From positions 2,604,001-2,668,000 of the forward strand of contig NZ_CP072453.1 of the NCBI RefSeq assembly GCF_019343475.1: a stretch of DNA of 64,000 bases, given 5' to 3'. This stretch comes from Providencia sp. R33. Lineage in GTDB: Bacteria; Pseudomonadota; Gammaproteobacteria; Enterobacterales; Enterobacteriaceae. The translations under genes and the position numbers were made by a program. Shown here piece by piece: positions 1-8,258 of the stretch (the stretch's first letter is position 1; every line of letters starts with the position of its first letter). The notes under the pieces were generated by a model. That model searched no databases. It was not told the DNA's origin and saw only the letters and a list, made by a program, of their open reading frames with translations.

Positions 1-117
1 ATTTGCTGTTGACCCTGACGTTTGTTCAACCGGTTTTTTCTCTCCCACATCGGGGGAACACCCTGCGATTAATACTACACCTAACAGTAACCCAACCACT
101 TTTTTAAACATAACCAT
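1..117 (-). CDS. Putative lipoprotein, N-terminal part only (runs off the window)
   Basis: The 39 visible codons read M-V-M-F-K-K, then a hydrophobic stretch ending in L-I-A-G-C, then a polar S/P/E/K/T-rich tail. This is a type II signal peptide with a lipobox; the cysteine at residue 20 would be lipidated. The ATG at 117 has an AGGTG ribosome-binding site 6-8 bases upstream; ATG at 111 is possible but worse placed. The 3' part lies beyond base 1, so the family cannot be named. It lies downstream of scsD in the same direction, but the scsD terminator (188-218) separates them. Confidence 0.75.
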   Translation of the reverse strand, partial: MVMFKKVVGLLLGVVLIAGCSPDVGEKKPVEQTSGSTAN

Positions 118-187
118 CCCATTCACCTATTTTATTATTTATATAGCCGAATGAGTTTACCATAATGATAAATTAAACTTATAGGCA

Positions 188-218
188 GAAAAATCCCCTT
201 TTTCAACCTAAAGGGGAT
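188..218 (-). terminator. Intrinsic terminator of the scs operon
   Basis: On the minus strand a 9-bp stem (ATCCCCTTT / AAAGGGGAT, 193-201 with 210-218) is followed by a T-run at 193-189. It lies just downstream of the scsD stop codon, the right place to end the scsABCD transcript. Confidence 0.8.
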
Positions 219-228
219 GATGAAGAGA

Positions 229-729
229 CTAGAATGATGCCAACCACATGCGCATTTTTAAGCCGTAAGAACTGGTCCAACCCGAGGTAAAACTCACTAA
301 CTCACCGTTATCAATCACCATAAATGTTGGCGTTGCACTCACCCCAACGGCATTGGAAAGCTGCCCGTTGATATCGTTGATGACAGGGAAGCTAAGCTCT
401 TTCTTTGCCATTCCATTGATTAAACGCGGTGTTTCACCCGAACGTATGGCAACCGAGATAATCGGCATACCTGATTGACTTAAATCAGACACCATTGGCG
501 AGGTTAAATTGCATACCCCGCACCATGTCGCCCAAAAATAAACCAATACCGGTTTTTCCTTACTTAGTTCTGCCAATGAAACGCTTTCACCATTAACTAA
601 AGTGTGTTGTTCTAATAGCACAGGTGCAAGGGTTTGCGGCTTGCGCCACAAGTCCATGACGGTAAAGGCAACAAATAAAATAACCGCCAGAACAATAATT
701 TCTTTAGACCACTTTTTTAGTCTATTCAT
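229..729 (-). CDS. scsD: ScsD, membrane-anchored thioredoxin-like protein
   Basis: TlpA/ResA-like thiol-disulfide protein of the suppressor-of-copper-sensitivity locus. From the ATG at 729 it is 166 residues: one N-terminal membrane anchor (about 10-27), then a periplasmic thioredoxin fold with C70-G-V-C73 in a WATWC context and the cis-proline P134 in SATPTF. An upstream in-frame start at 828 would add 33 residues, but that stretch is not hydrophobic in the right way and the Salmonella ScsD is close to 168 residues, so I use 729. No strong Shine-Dalgarno precedes it; a TTG at 744 is an alternative. It is the last gene of scsABCD, separated from scsC by a repeat-containing gap. Family knowledge says it supports periplasmic redox homeostasis under copper or oxidative stress. 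Confidence 0.85.
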   Translation of the reverse strand: MNRLKKWSKEIIVLAVILFVAFTVMDLWRKPQTLAPVLLEQHTLVNGESVSLAELSKEKPVLVYFWATWCGVCNLTSPMVSDLSQSGMPIISVAIRSGETPRLINGMAKKELSFPVINDINGQLSNAVGVSATPTFMVIDNGELVSFTSGWTSSYGLKMRMWLASF

Positions 730-859
730 AAGGTTATTAACCAACTTTTCTTCAAATAGCCCAAACTTAAGATGTAAAAAACCAAAACATTCAACTGAAA
801 TGAATGCTTTGCTATTTAAAAAATACATTGTTTCCTAATGCTTTTCCCTCAAACTTATC

Positions 860-975
860 CTCTAAATAATTCGGGTTGTGGCTAGGCGGCAAACGAGACT
901 ATTGTGGGGAGCATACACAAGTAAGTGACCCACGTAGTCAAGAGCAGCCAACAACGCCACAGCGCGAACTATGAC
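860..975. repeat. Intergenic repeat element between scsC and scsD
   Basis: The scsC-scsD gap is filled by a non-coding block with the layout of a dispersed enterobacterial intergenic repeat: an AAATAATTCGGGTTG edge, a GGCGGCAA segment, a central nested hairpin (GTGGG at 904-908 pairing with CCCAC at 929-933, enclosing TAC ACAA GTA), then GCAGCCAACAACGC. The 11-mer TACACAAGTAA (914-924) recurs at 50620-50630. Assignment as a repeat is from memory of similar elements in enterobacterial genomes; copy number cannot be checked here. Confidence 0.6.
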
Positions 976-987
976 AAGGACGAGGAA

Positions 988-1719
988 TTATTTCAGCTTA
1001 GCGAGCTGCTCCTTCACCACCTCTTCAAACTGCTGAGCATCAATGGCCCCTGGGATCATCTCATCGCCCACTAGCGTCGCTGGCGTTCCATTCACCCCAA
1101 GTTTTTCCGCTAACATCATGTTTGTGCGGATGCCTTCACGGCTTTTCTCACTCGCTTTGAGCTTATCGTTACCCGTTGCTTTGAGCGCATCTTTGATATT
1201 TGCATCTGACAGCATGCCTTGTTTTTGCATGAATTTATGATGCAGCGCTTCGAATGCTTTCGGGTCTTCTTGCCAGAGAGTCATGGTCAGTTGTGCTGAA
1301 TCTAATGATGTTTGGCCTTTGAATGGTAAATACTTGATCACTACCGCTACGTCATCTGGGTATTTTTTCACGATATCCATCAGTTGCGGGTCAAAACGTT
1401 TGCAATATGGGCAGTTAAAATCGGTAAAGTTAACTAACACCAATTTGGCATCTTTTTTACCTATGCGCGGGCTTGTTGGGTCGTTAAATAAGGCATTTTG
1501 CTCCGCTTTTAACGTTTCTTTCATCTGCGCTTGTTGTTTTTCGCCTTGCTTCGCTTGCAGCGCGACAATGGCTTCTTCTAGAATTTCTGGGTTTTCAACT
1601 AAGGTATCACGCACTAATTTACGCACTTGCGCTTCTTGGTCTGCCGTTAATGGGGCTGCTTGTGCTGTTGCACCAATCATAAGTGATGAGAACAGAACAG
1701 CTAAAATTGTTTTTTTCAT
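988..1719 (-). CDS. scsC: ScsC, periplasmic DsbA/DsbG-like thiol-disulfide protein
   Basis: 243 residues. A signal peptide (K2K3 plus a hydrophobic core, likely cut after ATAQA-A) is followed by a charged, helical N-terminal region (about 23-85), then a DsbA-like fold with the catalytic C103-P-Y-C106 and cis-proline P213 in NGTPAT. The helical N-terminal extension matches the oligomerisation stalk of Proteus mirabilis ScsC, which is trimeric and has isomerase activity; that this copy is trimeric is inference. A perfect AGGAG lies upstream of the ATG. It overlaps scsB by 4 bases (ATGA), so the two are translationally coupled. ScsC is kept reduced by ScsB in the known systems. Confidence 0.92.
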   Translation of the reverse strand: MKKTILAVLFSSLMIGATAQAAPLTADQEAQVRKLVRDTLVENPEILEEAIVALQAKQGEKQQAQMKETLKAEQNALFNDPTSPRIGKKDAKLVLVNFTDFNCPYCKRFDPQLMDIVKKYPDDVAVVIKYLPFKGQTSLDSAQLTMTLWQEDPKAFEALHHKFMQKQGMLSDANIKDALKATGNDKLKASEKSREGIRTNMMLAEKLGVNGTPATLVGDEMIPGAIDAQQFEEVVKEQLAKLK

Positions 1720-3797
1720 TTTGAGGCTCCTTTGGCCTGATCCATAACTGAGATTAACGATTCACGGTCAAGTAATGTTGACAGAACTTCGCCGCCGGCC
1801 AAGTTAGGGCCATAGATTTGATTAAAAGGTACCGCAACTTGCCCACGTTTTTGCAAGAATGCAGTGATTTCAGGAGACGGTTTCGTCCAATCTCCCCGCA
1901 ATGCGACAACATCCGGCTCACCTAACAGTTGCTGAATATCATCTCTTAACAATACATTATATTTGTTCGCCTTACAGGTCACGCACCACTCTGCAGTGAC
2001 ATCAATAAAGACGCGCTTGTTTTGCGCTAAGGCATCGGTGATAGCCTGCTCAGTCAACGGTTGCCAATTTACCGTATCTTTCACTAACGAACGGCTTCCC
2101 GTCTGCTGCCCTTGAGTCATCCAAACAAAAGCGCCCGCAAACAGTGCAAATAACACCAATGGGAAAATAGCTGCTTTTATCCCTTTTTTGATAGCAATAA
2201 ACACCACCAATAAGACCAAGAATGCGATCGCAATCGAGGTGGAATACGTTGCACCAAAATGAGGAATTAATAAGCTAATTAACCATAGGCTAGACACTAA
2301 CATCATCAGACCAAGCACAGCACGCAATTTCAGCATCCATGTGCCTGGTTTCGGAAGTAATTTCGCAATAGTTGGAAAAGCGGCAATCAGTAACCAAGGT
2401 AGGCTCATCCCAACACCCAATGCTGTAAAAATTAACCATAATTCACTCATTGGTGCGGCGAGGGCAAAGGCCACTGCGGTGCCCAAAAATGGTGCAGAAC
2501 ATGGGGTCGCTAATAAGGTAGCAAATACCCCTTGCCAGAAATGCCCACTGTTACCATGGCCACCTGCTGTCGCAAGGCGTGTGTTCGCTTTACTACCGAG
2601 GTTAATTTCGAATAAACCGAATAAATTGGCTGTAAACAGTGCAGTGACTAGCACCATAAAGCCAATAAACCACGGATTTTGGAACTGAATCCCCCAGCCA
2701 ACAGCCTGCTGGCCAACACGTAATAGGGTCATCAACAGGGCGAGTAACCAGAAGGAAACTAAGATCCCAGAGGAAGAGAGTAAAAACTGGCGGCGAATGG
2801 TTTTTTGTTCACCTTGTGGCACCATCAGCACGGAGCCTAGTTTCATTGCAAGCACAGGGAGAACGCATGGCATCAAGTTAAGAATTAACCCGCCAACCAC
2901 CGCAAACAATACCACTTGCCACAACGAAATTGCACTGCCCGCACCATTTTGACTAATTGAACCAGTAAATGGTGTTACTTCACTGCTTATTTGCTGGGAA
3001 ATATCACCGTCGGTGACCACAAATGAGACAGTTTTGCCTGTTAAGTTAGGCGATGCATCCCCCCAGTCATCACTTACATCTATAGTTGCAGTAAGATTGT
3101 TCCCTGATGTTTTGATCACTGGTACACCTAAAACAGCGCCATCGACTACATCAGTGAAAATATTGGGTTTAATCCATGCACTACCTGAATTTTTTTGCAG
3201 CTCAATAACCAGTTTTTCATTCGCAAAACCCGCTTTGGCTTGCTCGACTAAGCCACTTGTAGGCGGTACGGCGCCTTTGGCTTGGTTAAACGCCCACGTA
3301 AAATCAGCGGGAGCGGGCTCAGTTAAATCGAGTTCGAAAGGATAATCGGTTAAAATACAGACATTACTACAGGTCGATAGTGTTAACACACCCGATAATT
3401 TATCAAGTTTGTCTGAACTAGAAACTGTGATGGGAAATACAATATCCCCCATATAACCTTGGGTTGATACCCCTGCCACATCAAAACGCCCTGGCGCAGG
3501 CCACTGCCAATCGATTGTTTCTACGGGACTTGACCAAGCGATTTCAGGTGCAACGCCCCCTTCTCCCGGTGAGCGCCAATAAGTCTTCCAGCCATCATCG
3601 AGCTTCACATCTAGCAAAACATCAATTTTGCCGTCGTCCTGTTGAGTCGAACTCAGCAAGCGCACTTGTGCATGCATTGGGGTGTTATCACTCATCCACC
3701 CGGTTTTTGCAGGTTGCAACCACCCCGTATCCGCAGCCTGTAAGCTGCTAGAAAATAAAGTAAATAAAACCAAAAATGAATTAATTAAAAAACGCAT
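1716..3797 (-). CDS. scsB: ScsB, DsbD-family transmembrane electron-transfer protein
   Basis: 693 residues. A signal peptide (1-21) is followed by a periplasmic domain with C143-S-N-V-C147. The DsbD-like membrane domain starts near residue 290 and has the two redox cysteines in LMPC311VLP and TPC433SAP. The C-terminal thioredoxin-like domain carries W604-C605-V-T-C608. The three cysteine pairs are what a relay from cytoplasmic thioredoxin through the membrane to periplasmic ScsC requires. GGAGG lies just upstream of the ATG. It follows scsA by 48 bases and overlaps scsC. Length and order match ScsB rather than DsbD, whose N-terminal domain differs; the neighbours scsA, scsC and scsD confirm this. 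Confidence 0.93.
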   Translation of the reverse strand: MRFLINSFLVLFTLFSSSLQAADTGWLQPAKTGWMSDNTPMHAQVRLLSSTQQDDGKIDVLLDVKLDDGWKTYWRSPGEGGVAPEIAWSSPVETIDWQWPAPGRFDVAGVSTQGYMGDIVFPITVSSSDKLDKLSGVLTLSTCSNVCILTDYPFELDLTEPAPADFTWAFNQAKGAVPPTSGLVEQAKAGFANEKLVIELQKNSGSAWIKPNIFTDVVDGAVLGVPVIKTSGNNLTATIDVSDDWGDASPNLTGKTVSFVVTDGDISQQISSEVTPFTGSISQNGAGSAISLWQVVLFAVVGGLILNLMPCVLPVLAMKLGSVLMVPQGEQKTIRRQFLLSSSGILVSFWLLALLMTLLRVGQQAVGWGIQFQNPWFIGFMVLVTALFTANLFGLFEINLGSKANTRLATAGGHGNSGHFWQGVFATLLATPCSAPFLGTAVAFALAAPMSELWLIFTALGVGMSLPWLLIAAFPTIAKLLPKPGTWMLKLRAVLGLMMLVSSLWLISLLIPHFGATYSTSIAIAFLVLLVVFIAIKKGIKAAIFPLVLFALFAGAFVWMTQGQQTGSRSLVKDTVNWQPLTEQAITDALAQNKRVFIDVTAEWCVTCKANKYNVLLRDDIQQLLGEPDVVALRGDWTKPSPEITAFLQKRGQVAVPFNQIYGPNLAGGEVLSTLLDRESLISVMDQAKGASK

Positions 3798-3845
3798 TGT
3801 TTCCTCCAGAATAAATTACACCAACGAATTGAAATTCGTTGTGCG

Positions 3846-4253
3846 CTAATTCCGAAGATTACAAAATTGTAAGTGTCGTCTGACTCTTGGAGGGGCATGT
3901 TTTTCTTCATTGTTTGCTCTAGATATAAATAGATTAGTGCAAAATACCATTAATGCAGCTAAAGCAAGAAACATAAAGAAGAAAGGTTCAATAACAGCAG
4001 GCAGCAACGTGATTAATGATTTAGCACTAAGCTCGCAACTGGAAAGATGTGTGCCACTATCATTCTGTTCTAATTGAGATTTGTCTATATAAGAAAGGTT
4101 AGAACCCGCATTGTTTTGTGCTTGAACTAAAACATTTGGCACAAAAAAATTGGCAAATAGACGCTCTCCGACGGCTCGCTGATTCATACAAATCAATACC
4201 ATCAGACAGGCGAATATCACTAATCCTTTACCTAATTTTAAATGCCTGTTCAT
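3846..4253 (-). CDS. scsA: ScsA, small inner-membrane protein of the copper-suppression locus
   Basis: 135 residues with two predicted membrane segments: an N-terminal one (about 9-24, LVIFACLMVLIC) and a second (about 83-107, LLPAVIEPFFFMFLALAALMVF). Between them lies a polar periplasmic loop with one cysteine (SSCELS). The cytoplasmic tail ends HAPPRVRRHLQFCNLRN; a P-P-R-x-R-x-H-L-x-x-C tail is what I recall for ScsA/DUF2946-type copper-tolerance proteins. First gene of scsABCD. The biochemical role is not established; family knowledge links it to hydrogen peroxide and copper tolerance. Confidence 0.8.
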   Translation of the reverse strand: MNRHLKLGKGLVIFACLMVLICMNQRAVGERLFANFFVPNVLVQAQNNAGSNLSYIDKSQLEQNDSGTHLSSCELSAKSLITLLPAVIEPFFFMFLALAALMVFCTNLFISRANNEEKHAPPRVRRHLQFCNLRN

Positions 4254-4841
4254 GCGTTTCTCGGTATATCTTCCTGAAATAACACCAATTAAACAACTTT
4301 AGCAATAATAACGATGGAGATCGAACTTTGACTAAAACCGCTATGCCATCTATAAGTTAAATGGAGGTTACATCTTACACAGCAAAACGTTCCGTACAAG
4401 TAGCATCATCTAACTTTACAAATACATTTCCCTTTTTGATAAACAAAAATTCACCTATCTCTAAAACTCGGCACAGAAATTGCTACATCTTATACAGAAA
4501 TGAAAGTGACGATAGCTTGCACCCTAACAGTGCACGATTATCAGTTTTAAGCAATTTTTAGTCGTTATTCATCATATTAGTGCGCTGATTCAAGAATGCA
4601 CCAAATAATATGCGAGATAGCTCCCGAAATTGAAACAATCCATTTTCATTAATTAACAAATTTAATTACTTTTTAACAATAATAAAACATACAGCCGATG
4701 ATCGTGGCATTATCGAAATCCTCGATACATCAGCAAATACAACACAACAAAGCCAACGTCATTCAAGTGTGACCTCGTTCCATGGTAGGGAACATTTGAA
4801 ATATGGCGGGTTTACACCGATGTTTTAAAGGAGCTGTAATT
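4254..4841. promoter_or_regulatory. Divergent control region between scsA and gltI
   Basis: About 590 AT-rich bases between two divergently transcribed operons, so both promoters must lie here. I could not place either promoter with confidence. No clear pair of CpxR GTAAA boxes, known upstream of scs in Salmonella, was found by eye. The part near gltI holds the CA-rich stretch described separately. A 66-codon frame at 4361-4561 has no ribosome-binding site and looks non-coding. Confidence 0.5.
4739..4750 (+). promoter_or_regulatory. CA-rich element in the gltI leader, probable GcvB sRNA target
   Basis: ACAACACAACAA lies about 92-103 bases upstream of the gltI ATG, inside the presumed 5' untranslated region. 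GcvB represses many amino-acid transporter mRNAs by pairing its GU-rich R1 region with such CA-rich stretches, and gltI is a known target in Salmonella. The sequence is seen directly; its use by GcvB is inferred. Confidence 0.5.
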
Positions 4842-5735
4842 ATGCGTATAAGTAAGCTTGTATTATCGATGATGATTTTAGGTGCAACCTGCGCGGTTCA
4901 AGCAGACGAGCTAAACGGTACTCTGAAAAAAATCAAAGACAACGGTGTGATTGTTGTAGGTCACCGTGAGTCCTCCGTGCCATTTTCTTATTATGACAAT
5001 AACCAAAAAGTCGTTGGCTATTCACAGGACTACTCAAACGAAATCGTTGATGCAGTGAAGAAAAAATTGAATATGCCTGATCTACAAGTGAAGTTAATCC
5101 CAATTACTTCGCAAAACCGTATTCCATTACTGCAAAATGGCACCTTTGACTTCGAATGTGGTTCAACCACCAATAACGTAGAAAGACAAAAACAAGCGGC
5201 ATTCTCCAACACAATTTTCGTGGTGGGTACACGCTTACTCACTAAGAAAGATTCTGGCGTCAAAGATTTTGCTGATTTAGCAGGGAAAAACGTTGTTGTG
5301 ACCTCAGGTACAACATCTGAAATCCTGTTAAATCAATTAAATGACGAAAAGAACATGAAAATGCGCATTATCAGCGCCAAAGACCATGGTGATTCATTCC
5401 GTACTTTAGAGTCAGGCCGTGCTGTCGCCTTTATGATGGACGATGCACTGTTAGCGGGTGAACGTGCGAAAGCGAAAAAACCTGAAATTTGGGAAATCGT
5501 TGGTAAGCCACAAACTGAAGAAGCCTATGGCTGTATGTTGCGCAAAGATGACCCGCAATTCAAAGCGCTGGTCGATGAAACTATCGCAACTGCACAAACC
5601 TCGGGCAAAGCTGAAAAATCCTTCGACCGTTGGTTTAACCAACCTATCCCACCAAAAAATCTGAATCTGAAATTTACTTTGTCCGATGAAATGAAAGCAC
5701 TGTTTAAAGCGCCAAATGACAAAGCACTAAACTAA
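4842..5735 (+). CDS. gltI: Glutamate/aspartate periplasmic binding protein
   Basis: 297 residues from the ATG at 4842, which has AAAGGAG nine bases upstream; the in-frame ATG at 4803 would destroy the signal peptide. The signal peptide (1-21) is likely cut after AVQA before DELNG. The rest is a type-2 periplasmic binding fold of the GltI/Bztl family, with the FECGSTTNNV and AYGCML cysteines that form the usual disulfide. It delivers glutamate and aspartate to GltJK. It heads gltIJKL; the 115-base gap to gltJ has a strong hairpin that probably makes gltI mRNA more abundant than the rest. Confidence 0.95.
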   Translation: MRISKLVLSMMILGATCAVQADELNGTLKKIKDNGVIVVGHRESSVPFSYYDNNQKVVGYSQDYSNEIVDAVKKKLNMPDLQVKLIPITSQNRIPLLQNGTFDFECGSTTNNVERQKQAAFSNTIFVVGTRLLTKKDSGVKDFADLAGKNVVVTSGTTSEILLNQLNDEKNMKMRIISAKDHGDSFRTLESGRAVAFMMDDALLAGERAKAKKPEIWEIVGKPQTEEAYGCMLRKDDPQFKALVDETIATAQTSGKAEKSFDRWFNQPIPPKNLNLKFTLSDEMKALFKAPNDKALN

Positions 5736-5773
5736 TAAAAAAGACAAACAGGGTGTTACTGGAAGTAAGGGTT

Positions 5774-5798
5774 GCAAGGCGGTCGTTCCCCGCCTTGC
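5774..5798 (+). promoter_or_regulatory. Hairpin in the gltI-gltJ gap, possible SroC-like RNA element
   Basis: A perfect 9-bp GC-rich stem (GCAAGGCGG / CCGCCTTGC, loop TCGTTCC) lies between gltI and gltJ with no following T-run. In E. coli and Salmonella this gap yields SroC, a processed RNA that sponges GcvB. Position and structure fit a stabilising or processing element; whether an SroC homologue is made is not shown by sequence alone. Confidence 0.5.
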
Positions 5799-5850
5799 TC
5801 ACTCTTCGCAGTATTCGGGACAATCTAATTGCCCACAGGAAGTCAAAATT

Positions 5851-6591
5851 ATGTCAATTAATTGGAATTGGGGGATTTTCCTTCAGGAAGCCCCGTTTGG
5901 GAATACCACCTATTTAGGGTGGTTAATATCTGGCCTAGAAGTCACTGTCACACTTTCTATTTGCGCATGGATTATCGCATTCTTAGTTGGTTCATTCTTC
6001 GGTATTTTACGTACAGTCCCTAACCGCTTTTTAGCCTTTTTAGGTACCGCTTATGTGGAATTATTCCGTAACGTGCCACTCATCGTGCAATTCTTCACAT
6101 GGTATTTAGTGATCCCTGAGCTGCTTCCGCGCTCTATTGGCGATTGGTTTAAAATGGAGTTAGATCCTAACTACCAATTCTTTATTTCCTCAATGTTATG
6201 CCTTGGATTATTTACAGCAGCACGTATGACCGAGCAAGTACGCGCCGCAATCCAATCCCTGCCTAGAGGGCAAAAAAGTGCGGCGTTAGCCATGGGGCTA
6301 ACCTTGCCACAAACCTATCGCTACGTGCTATTGCCAAATGCATATCGCGTGATTTTGCCACCAATGACCTCAGAAATGTTGAACTTAGTGAAAAACTCCG
6401 CCATTGCCTCCACCATTGGCTTAGTCGATATGGCGGCGCAAGCAGGTAAGCTGCTCGATTACTCGGCTCATGCATGGGAATCATTCACTGCAATCACATT
6501 AGCTTATGTAGGTATTAACGTCGTCATTATGATTTTGATGACGCTATTAGAGCGCAAAGTTCGCTTACCTGGCACATTAGGAGGGCGATAA
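5851..6591 (+). CDS. gltJ: Glutamate/aspartate ABC transporter permease GltJ
   Basis: 246 residues, an inner-membrane permease of the polar amino acid (HisM) family. It begins with the amphipathic segment MSINWNWGIFLQEAP, followed by about five membrane helices. The conserved cytoplasmic EAA-type loop reads Q-S-L-P-R-G-Q-K-S-A-A-L-A-M-G-L and docks onto GltL. AGGAAG lies upstream of the ATG. It forms a heteromeric channel with GltK; only one base separates the two genes. Confidence 0.95.
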   Translation: MSINWNWGIFLQEAPFGNTTYLGWLISGLEVTVTLSICAWIIAFLVGSFFGILRTVPNRFLAFLGTAYVELFRNVPLIVQFFTWYLVIPELLPRSIGDWFKMELDPNYQFFISSMLCLGLFTAARMTEQVRAAIQSLPRGQKSAALAMGLTLPQTYRYVLLPNAYRVILPPMTSEMLNLVKNSAIASTIGLVDMAAQAGKLLDYSAHAWESFTAITLAYVGINVVIMILMTLLERKVRLPGTLGGR

Positions 6592-6592
6592 G

Positions 6593-7273
6593 ATGATTTA
6601 TGATTTTGACTGGAGCTCAATTGCCCCAAGCATGCCCTTCTTAATTGATGGCTTTATTGTGACAGCTAAAATCACGGTAACCGCTATTGTGGTCGGAATT
6701 TTATGGGGAACCGTATTGGCGGTAATGCGTTTATCGACCTTCAAGCCAATTAGCTGGTTTGCTGCGCTGTATGTCAATACGTTCCGTTCCATTCCACTGG
6801 TTATGGTCTTGTTATGGTTCTATTTAATCGTTCCTAGCTTATTGCAAAATGTTCTAGGCTTATCACCAAAAAATGATATTCGTTTGATTTCAGCAATGAT
6901 AGCCTTCTCTCTTTTTGAAGCGGCTTATTACTCCGAAATTATTCGGGCAGGTATTCAAAGTATTTCCCGAGGTCAAGCCTCTGCTGCATTAGCACTAGGC
7001 ATGACACAAATGCAAACCATGAGACTCGTCGTGCTACCACAAGCATTTAAAGCGATGGTGCCACTGTTATTAACGCAGGGTATTGTGTTATTTCAGGATT
7101 CATCCCTTGTGTATGTCCTGAGCTTAACCGACTTCTTCCGTACCGCCACAAACATTGGTGAGCGAGATGGCACGCAGGTAGAGATGGTACTGTTTGCAGG
7201 TCTGGTGTACTTTATTATCAGTTTTGGCGCTTCAATGTTAGTGAATTATCTTAAGAAAAGGACTGTTTCATGA
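6593..7273 (+). CDS. gltK: Glutamate/aspartate ABC transporter permease GltK
   Basis: 226 residues, second permease of the glutamate/aspartate importer. It has about five membrane helices and the EAA loop I-Q-S-I-S-R-G-Q-A-S-A-A-L-A-L-G-M. The ATG at 6593 is preceded by GGAGGGCGATAAG, a good ribosome-binding site overlapping the end of gltJ. The last codons overlap the gltL start (ATGA at 7270-7273), a typical coupling signal for ABC operons. Confidence 0.95.
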   Translation: MIYDFDWSSIAPSMPFLIDGFIVTAKITVTAIVVGILWGTVLAVMRLSTFKPISWFAALYVNTFRSIPLVMVLLWFYLIVPSLLQNVLGLSPKNDIRLISAMIAFSLFEAAYYSEIIRAGIQSISRGQASAALALGMTQMQTMRLVVLPQAFKAMVPLLLTQGIVLFQDSSLVYVLSLTDFFRTATNIGERDGTQVEMVLFAGLVYFIISFGASMLVNYLKKRTVS

Positions 7274-7995
7274 TTACCCTGAAAAATGTCTCTAAATGGT
7301 ATGGCCAATTTCAGGTGCTGACAGACTGCACAACTGAAGTTAAAAAAGGCGAAGTTGTGGTAGTTTGCGGGCCATCTGGTTCGGGTAAATCCACATTAAT
7401 AAAAACAGTGAATGGTTTGGAACCTATTCAGCAGGGTGAGATTTTTGTGAATGATATTCAGGTCAATAGCAAAAAAACAGACCTTGCGAAACTGCGTTCT
7501 AAAGTAGGAATGGTATTCCAACACTTTGAATTATTCCCACATTTATCCATTATTGAAAATCTGACATTAGCGCAAGTTAAGGTCCTTAATCGCGATAAAA
7601 AAGCGGCTGAAGCTAAAGGTTTGAAGCTGTTGGAGCGTGTTGGCTTATCCAGCCATGCAAATAAGTTCCCAGCACAGCTTTCAGGTGGTCAGCAGCAACG
7701 TGTGGCTATCGCTCGCGCTCTTTGCATGGACCCAATTGCGATGCTGTTTGATGAGCCAACATCAGCACTTGACCCTGAAATGATCAACGAAGTGCTTGAT
7801 GTTATGGTGGAACTCGCCAATGAGGGTATGACCATGATGGTGGTCACCCACGAAATGGGCTTCGCCAAAAAAGTGGCTAATCGCGTGATTTTTATGGATG
7901 AAGGTAAGATTGTTGAAGACAGCAAGAAAGAAGACTTTTTTGCTAACCCACAATCCGACCGCGCCAAAGATTTCTTGGCGAAAATTCTGCATTAA
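7270..7995 (+). CDS. gltL: Glutamate/aspartate ABC transporter ATPase
   Basis: 241 residues, ABC ATPase of the polar amino acid family. Walker A GPSGSGKST at 34-42, the Q-loop in MVFQHFELFPH, signature LSGGQQQR, Walker B MLFDEPTSALD, and the H-loop in VVTHEMGF are all intact. It powers uptake through GltJK. Last gene of gltIJKL, followed by a hairpin at 8005-8022. Confidence 0.96.
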   Translation: MITLKNVSKWYGQFQVLTDCTTEVKKGEVVVVCGPSGSGKSTLIKTVNGLEPIQQGEIFVNDIQVNSKKTDLAKLRSKVGMVFQHFELFPHLSIIENLTLAQVKVLNRDKKAAEAKGLKLLERVGLSSHANKFPAQLSGGQQQRVAIARALCMDPIAMLFDEPTSALDPEMINEVLDVMVELANEGMTMMVVTHEMGFAKKVANRVIFMDEGKIVEDSKKEDFFANPQSDRAKDFLAKILH

Positions 7996-8004
7996 TTTTT
8001 TACA

Positions 8005-8022
8005 GGGAGCCATTTGGCTCCC
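8005..8022 (+). terminator. Hairpin ending the glt operon
   Basis: GGGAGCC / GGCTCCC, a perfect 7-bp stem with an ATTT loop, ten bases after the gltL stop. The downstream sequence is TCCTCTTC, only moderately T-rich, so termination may be partial. Confidence 0.6.
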
Positions 8023-8155
8023 TCCTCTTCAGGTCACAATTTCGCACCGATTCACACACCAAATTGCGATTATTCATGGATAAAAATCCACAACAACTCG
8101 ATGAATTTGAAATAGTTCAAGAAACCACTACCATTTACCTGACTTTTTAGTTAAG

Positions 8156-8183
8156 TTGTTTGGTCATCAGAGTAAAATATACT
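8156..8183 (+). promoter_or_regulatory. Candidate leuS promoter
   Basis: TTGTTT (8156-8161) and TATACT (8178-8183) with a 16-base spacer form a plausible sigma-70 promoter about 160 bases upstream of the leuS ATG. No experimental support; inferred by motif and position. Confidence 0.45.
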
Positions 8184-8258
8184 GACTCCGTTCCCCGAAA
8201 AGCAATATCCAGCTTCCCCCGTAGGTTCAGCTAATCAACTATTGTTGTTTTCGGTAAG

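Noticed and set aside
602..838. Plus-strand frame overlapping scsD
   Set aside because: Antisense to a conserved gene and without family resemblance; shadow frame.
4361..4561. 66-codon plus-strand frame upstream of gltI
   Set aside because: No ribosome-binding site, low-complexity composition and location in a shared promoter region; not supported as a gene.
8078..8152. 24-codon frame starting ATGGATAAAAATCC upstream of leuS, checked as a leader peptide
   Set aside because: No leucine codon run and no ribosome-binding site, and it precedes the likely leuS promoter.
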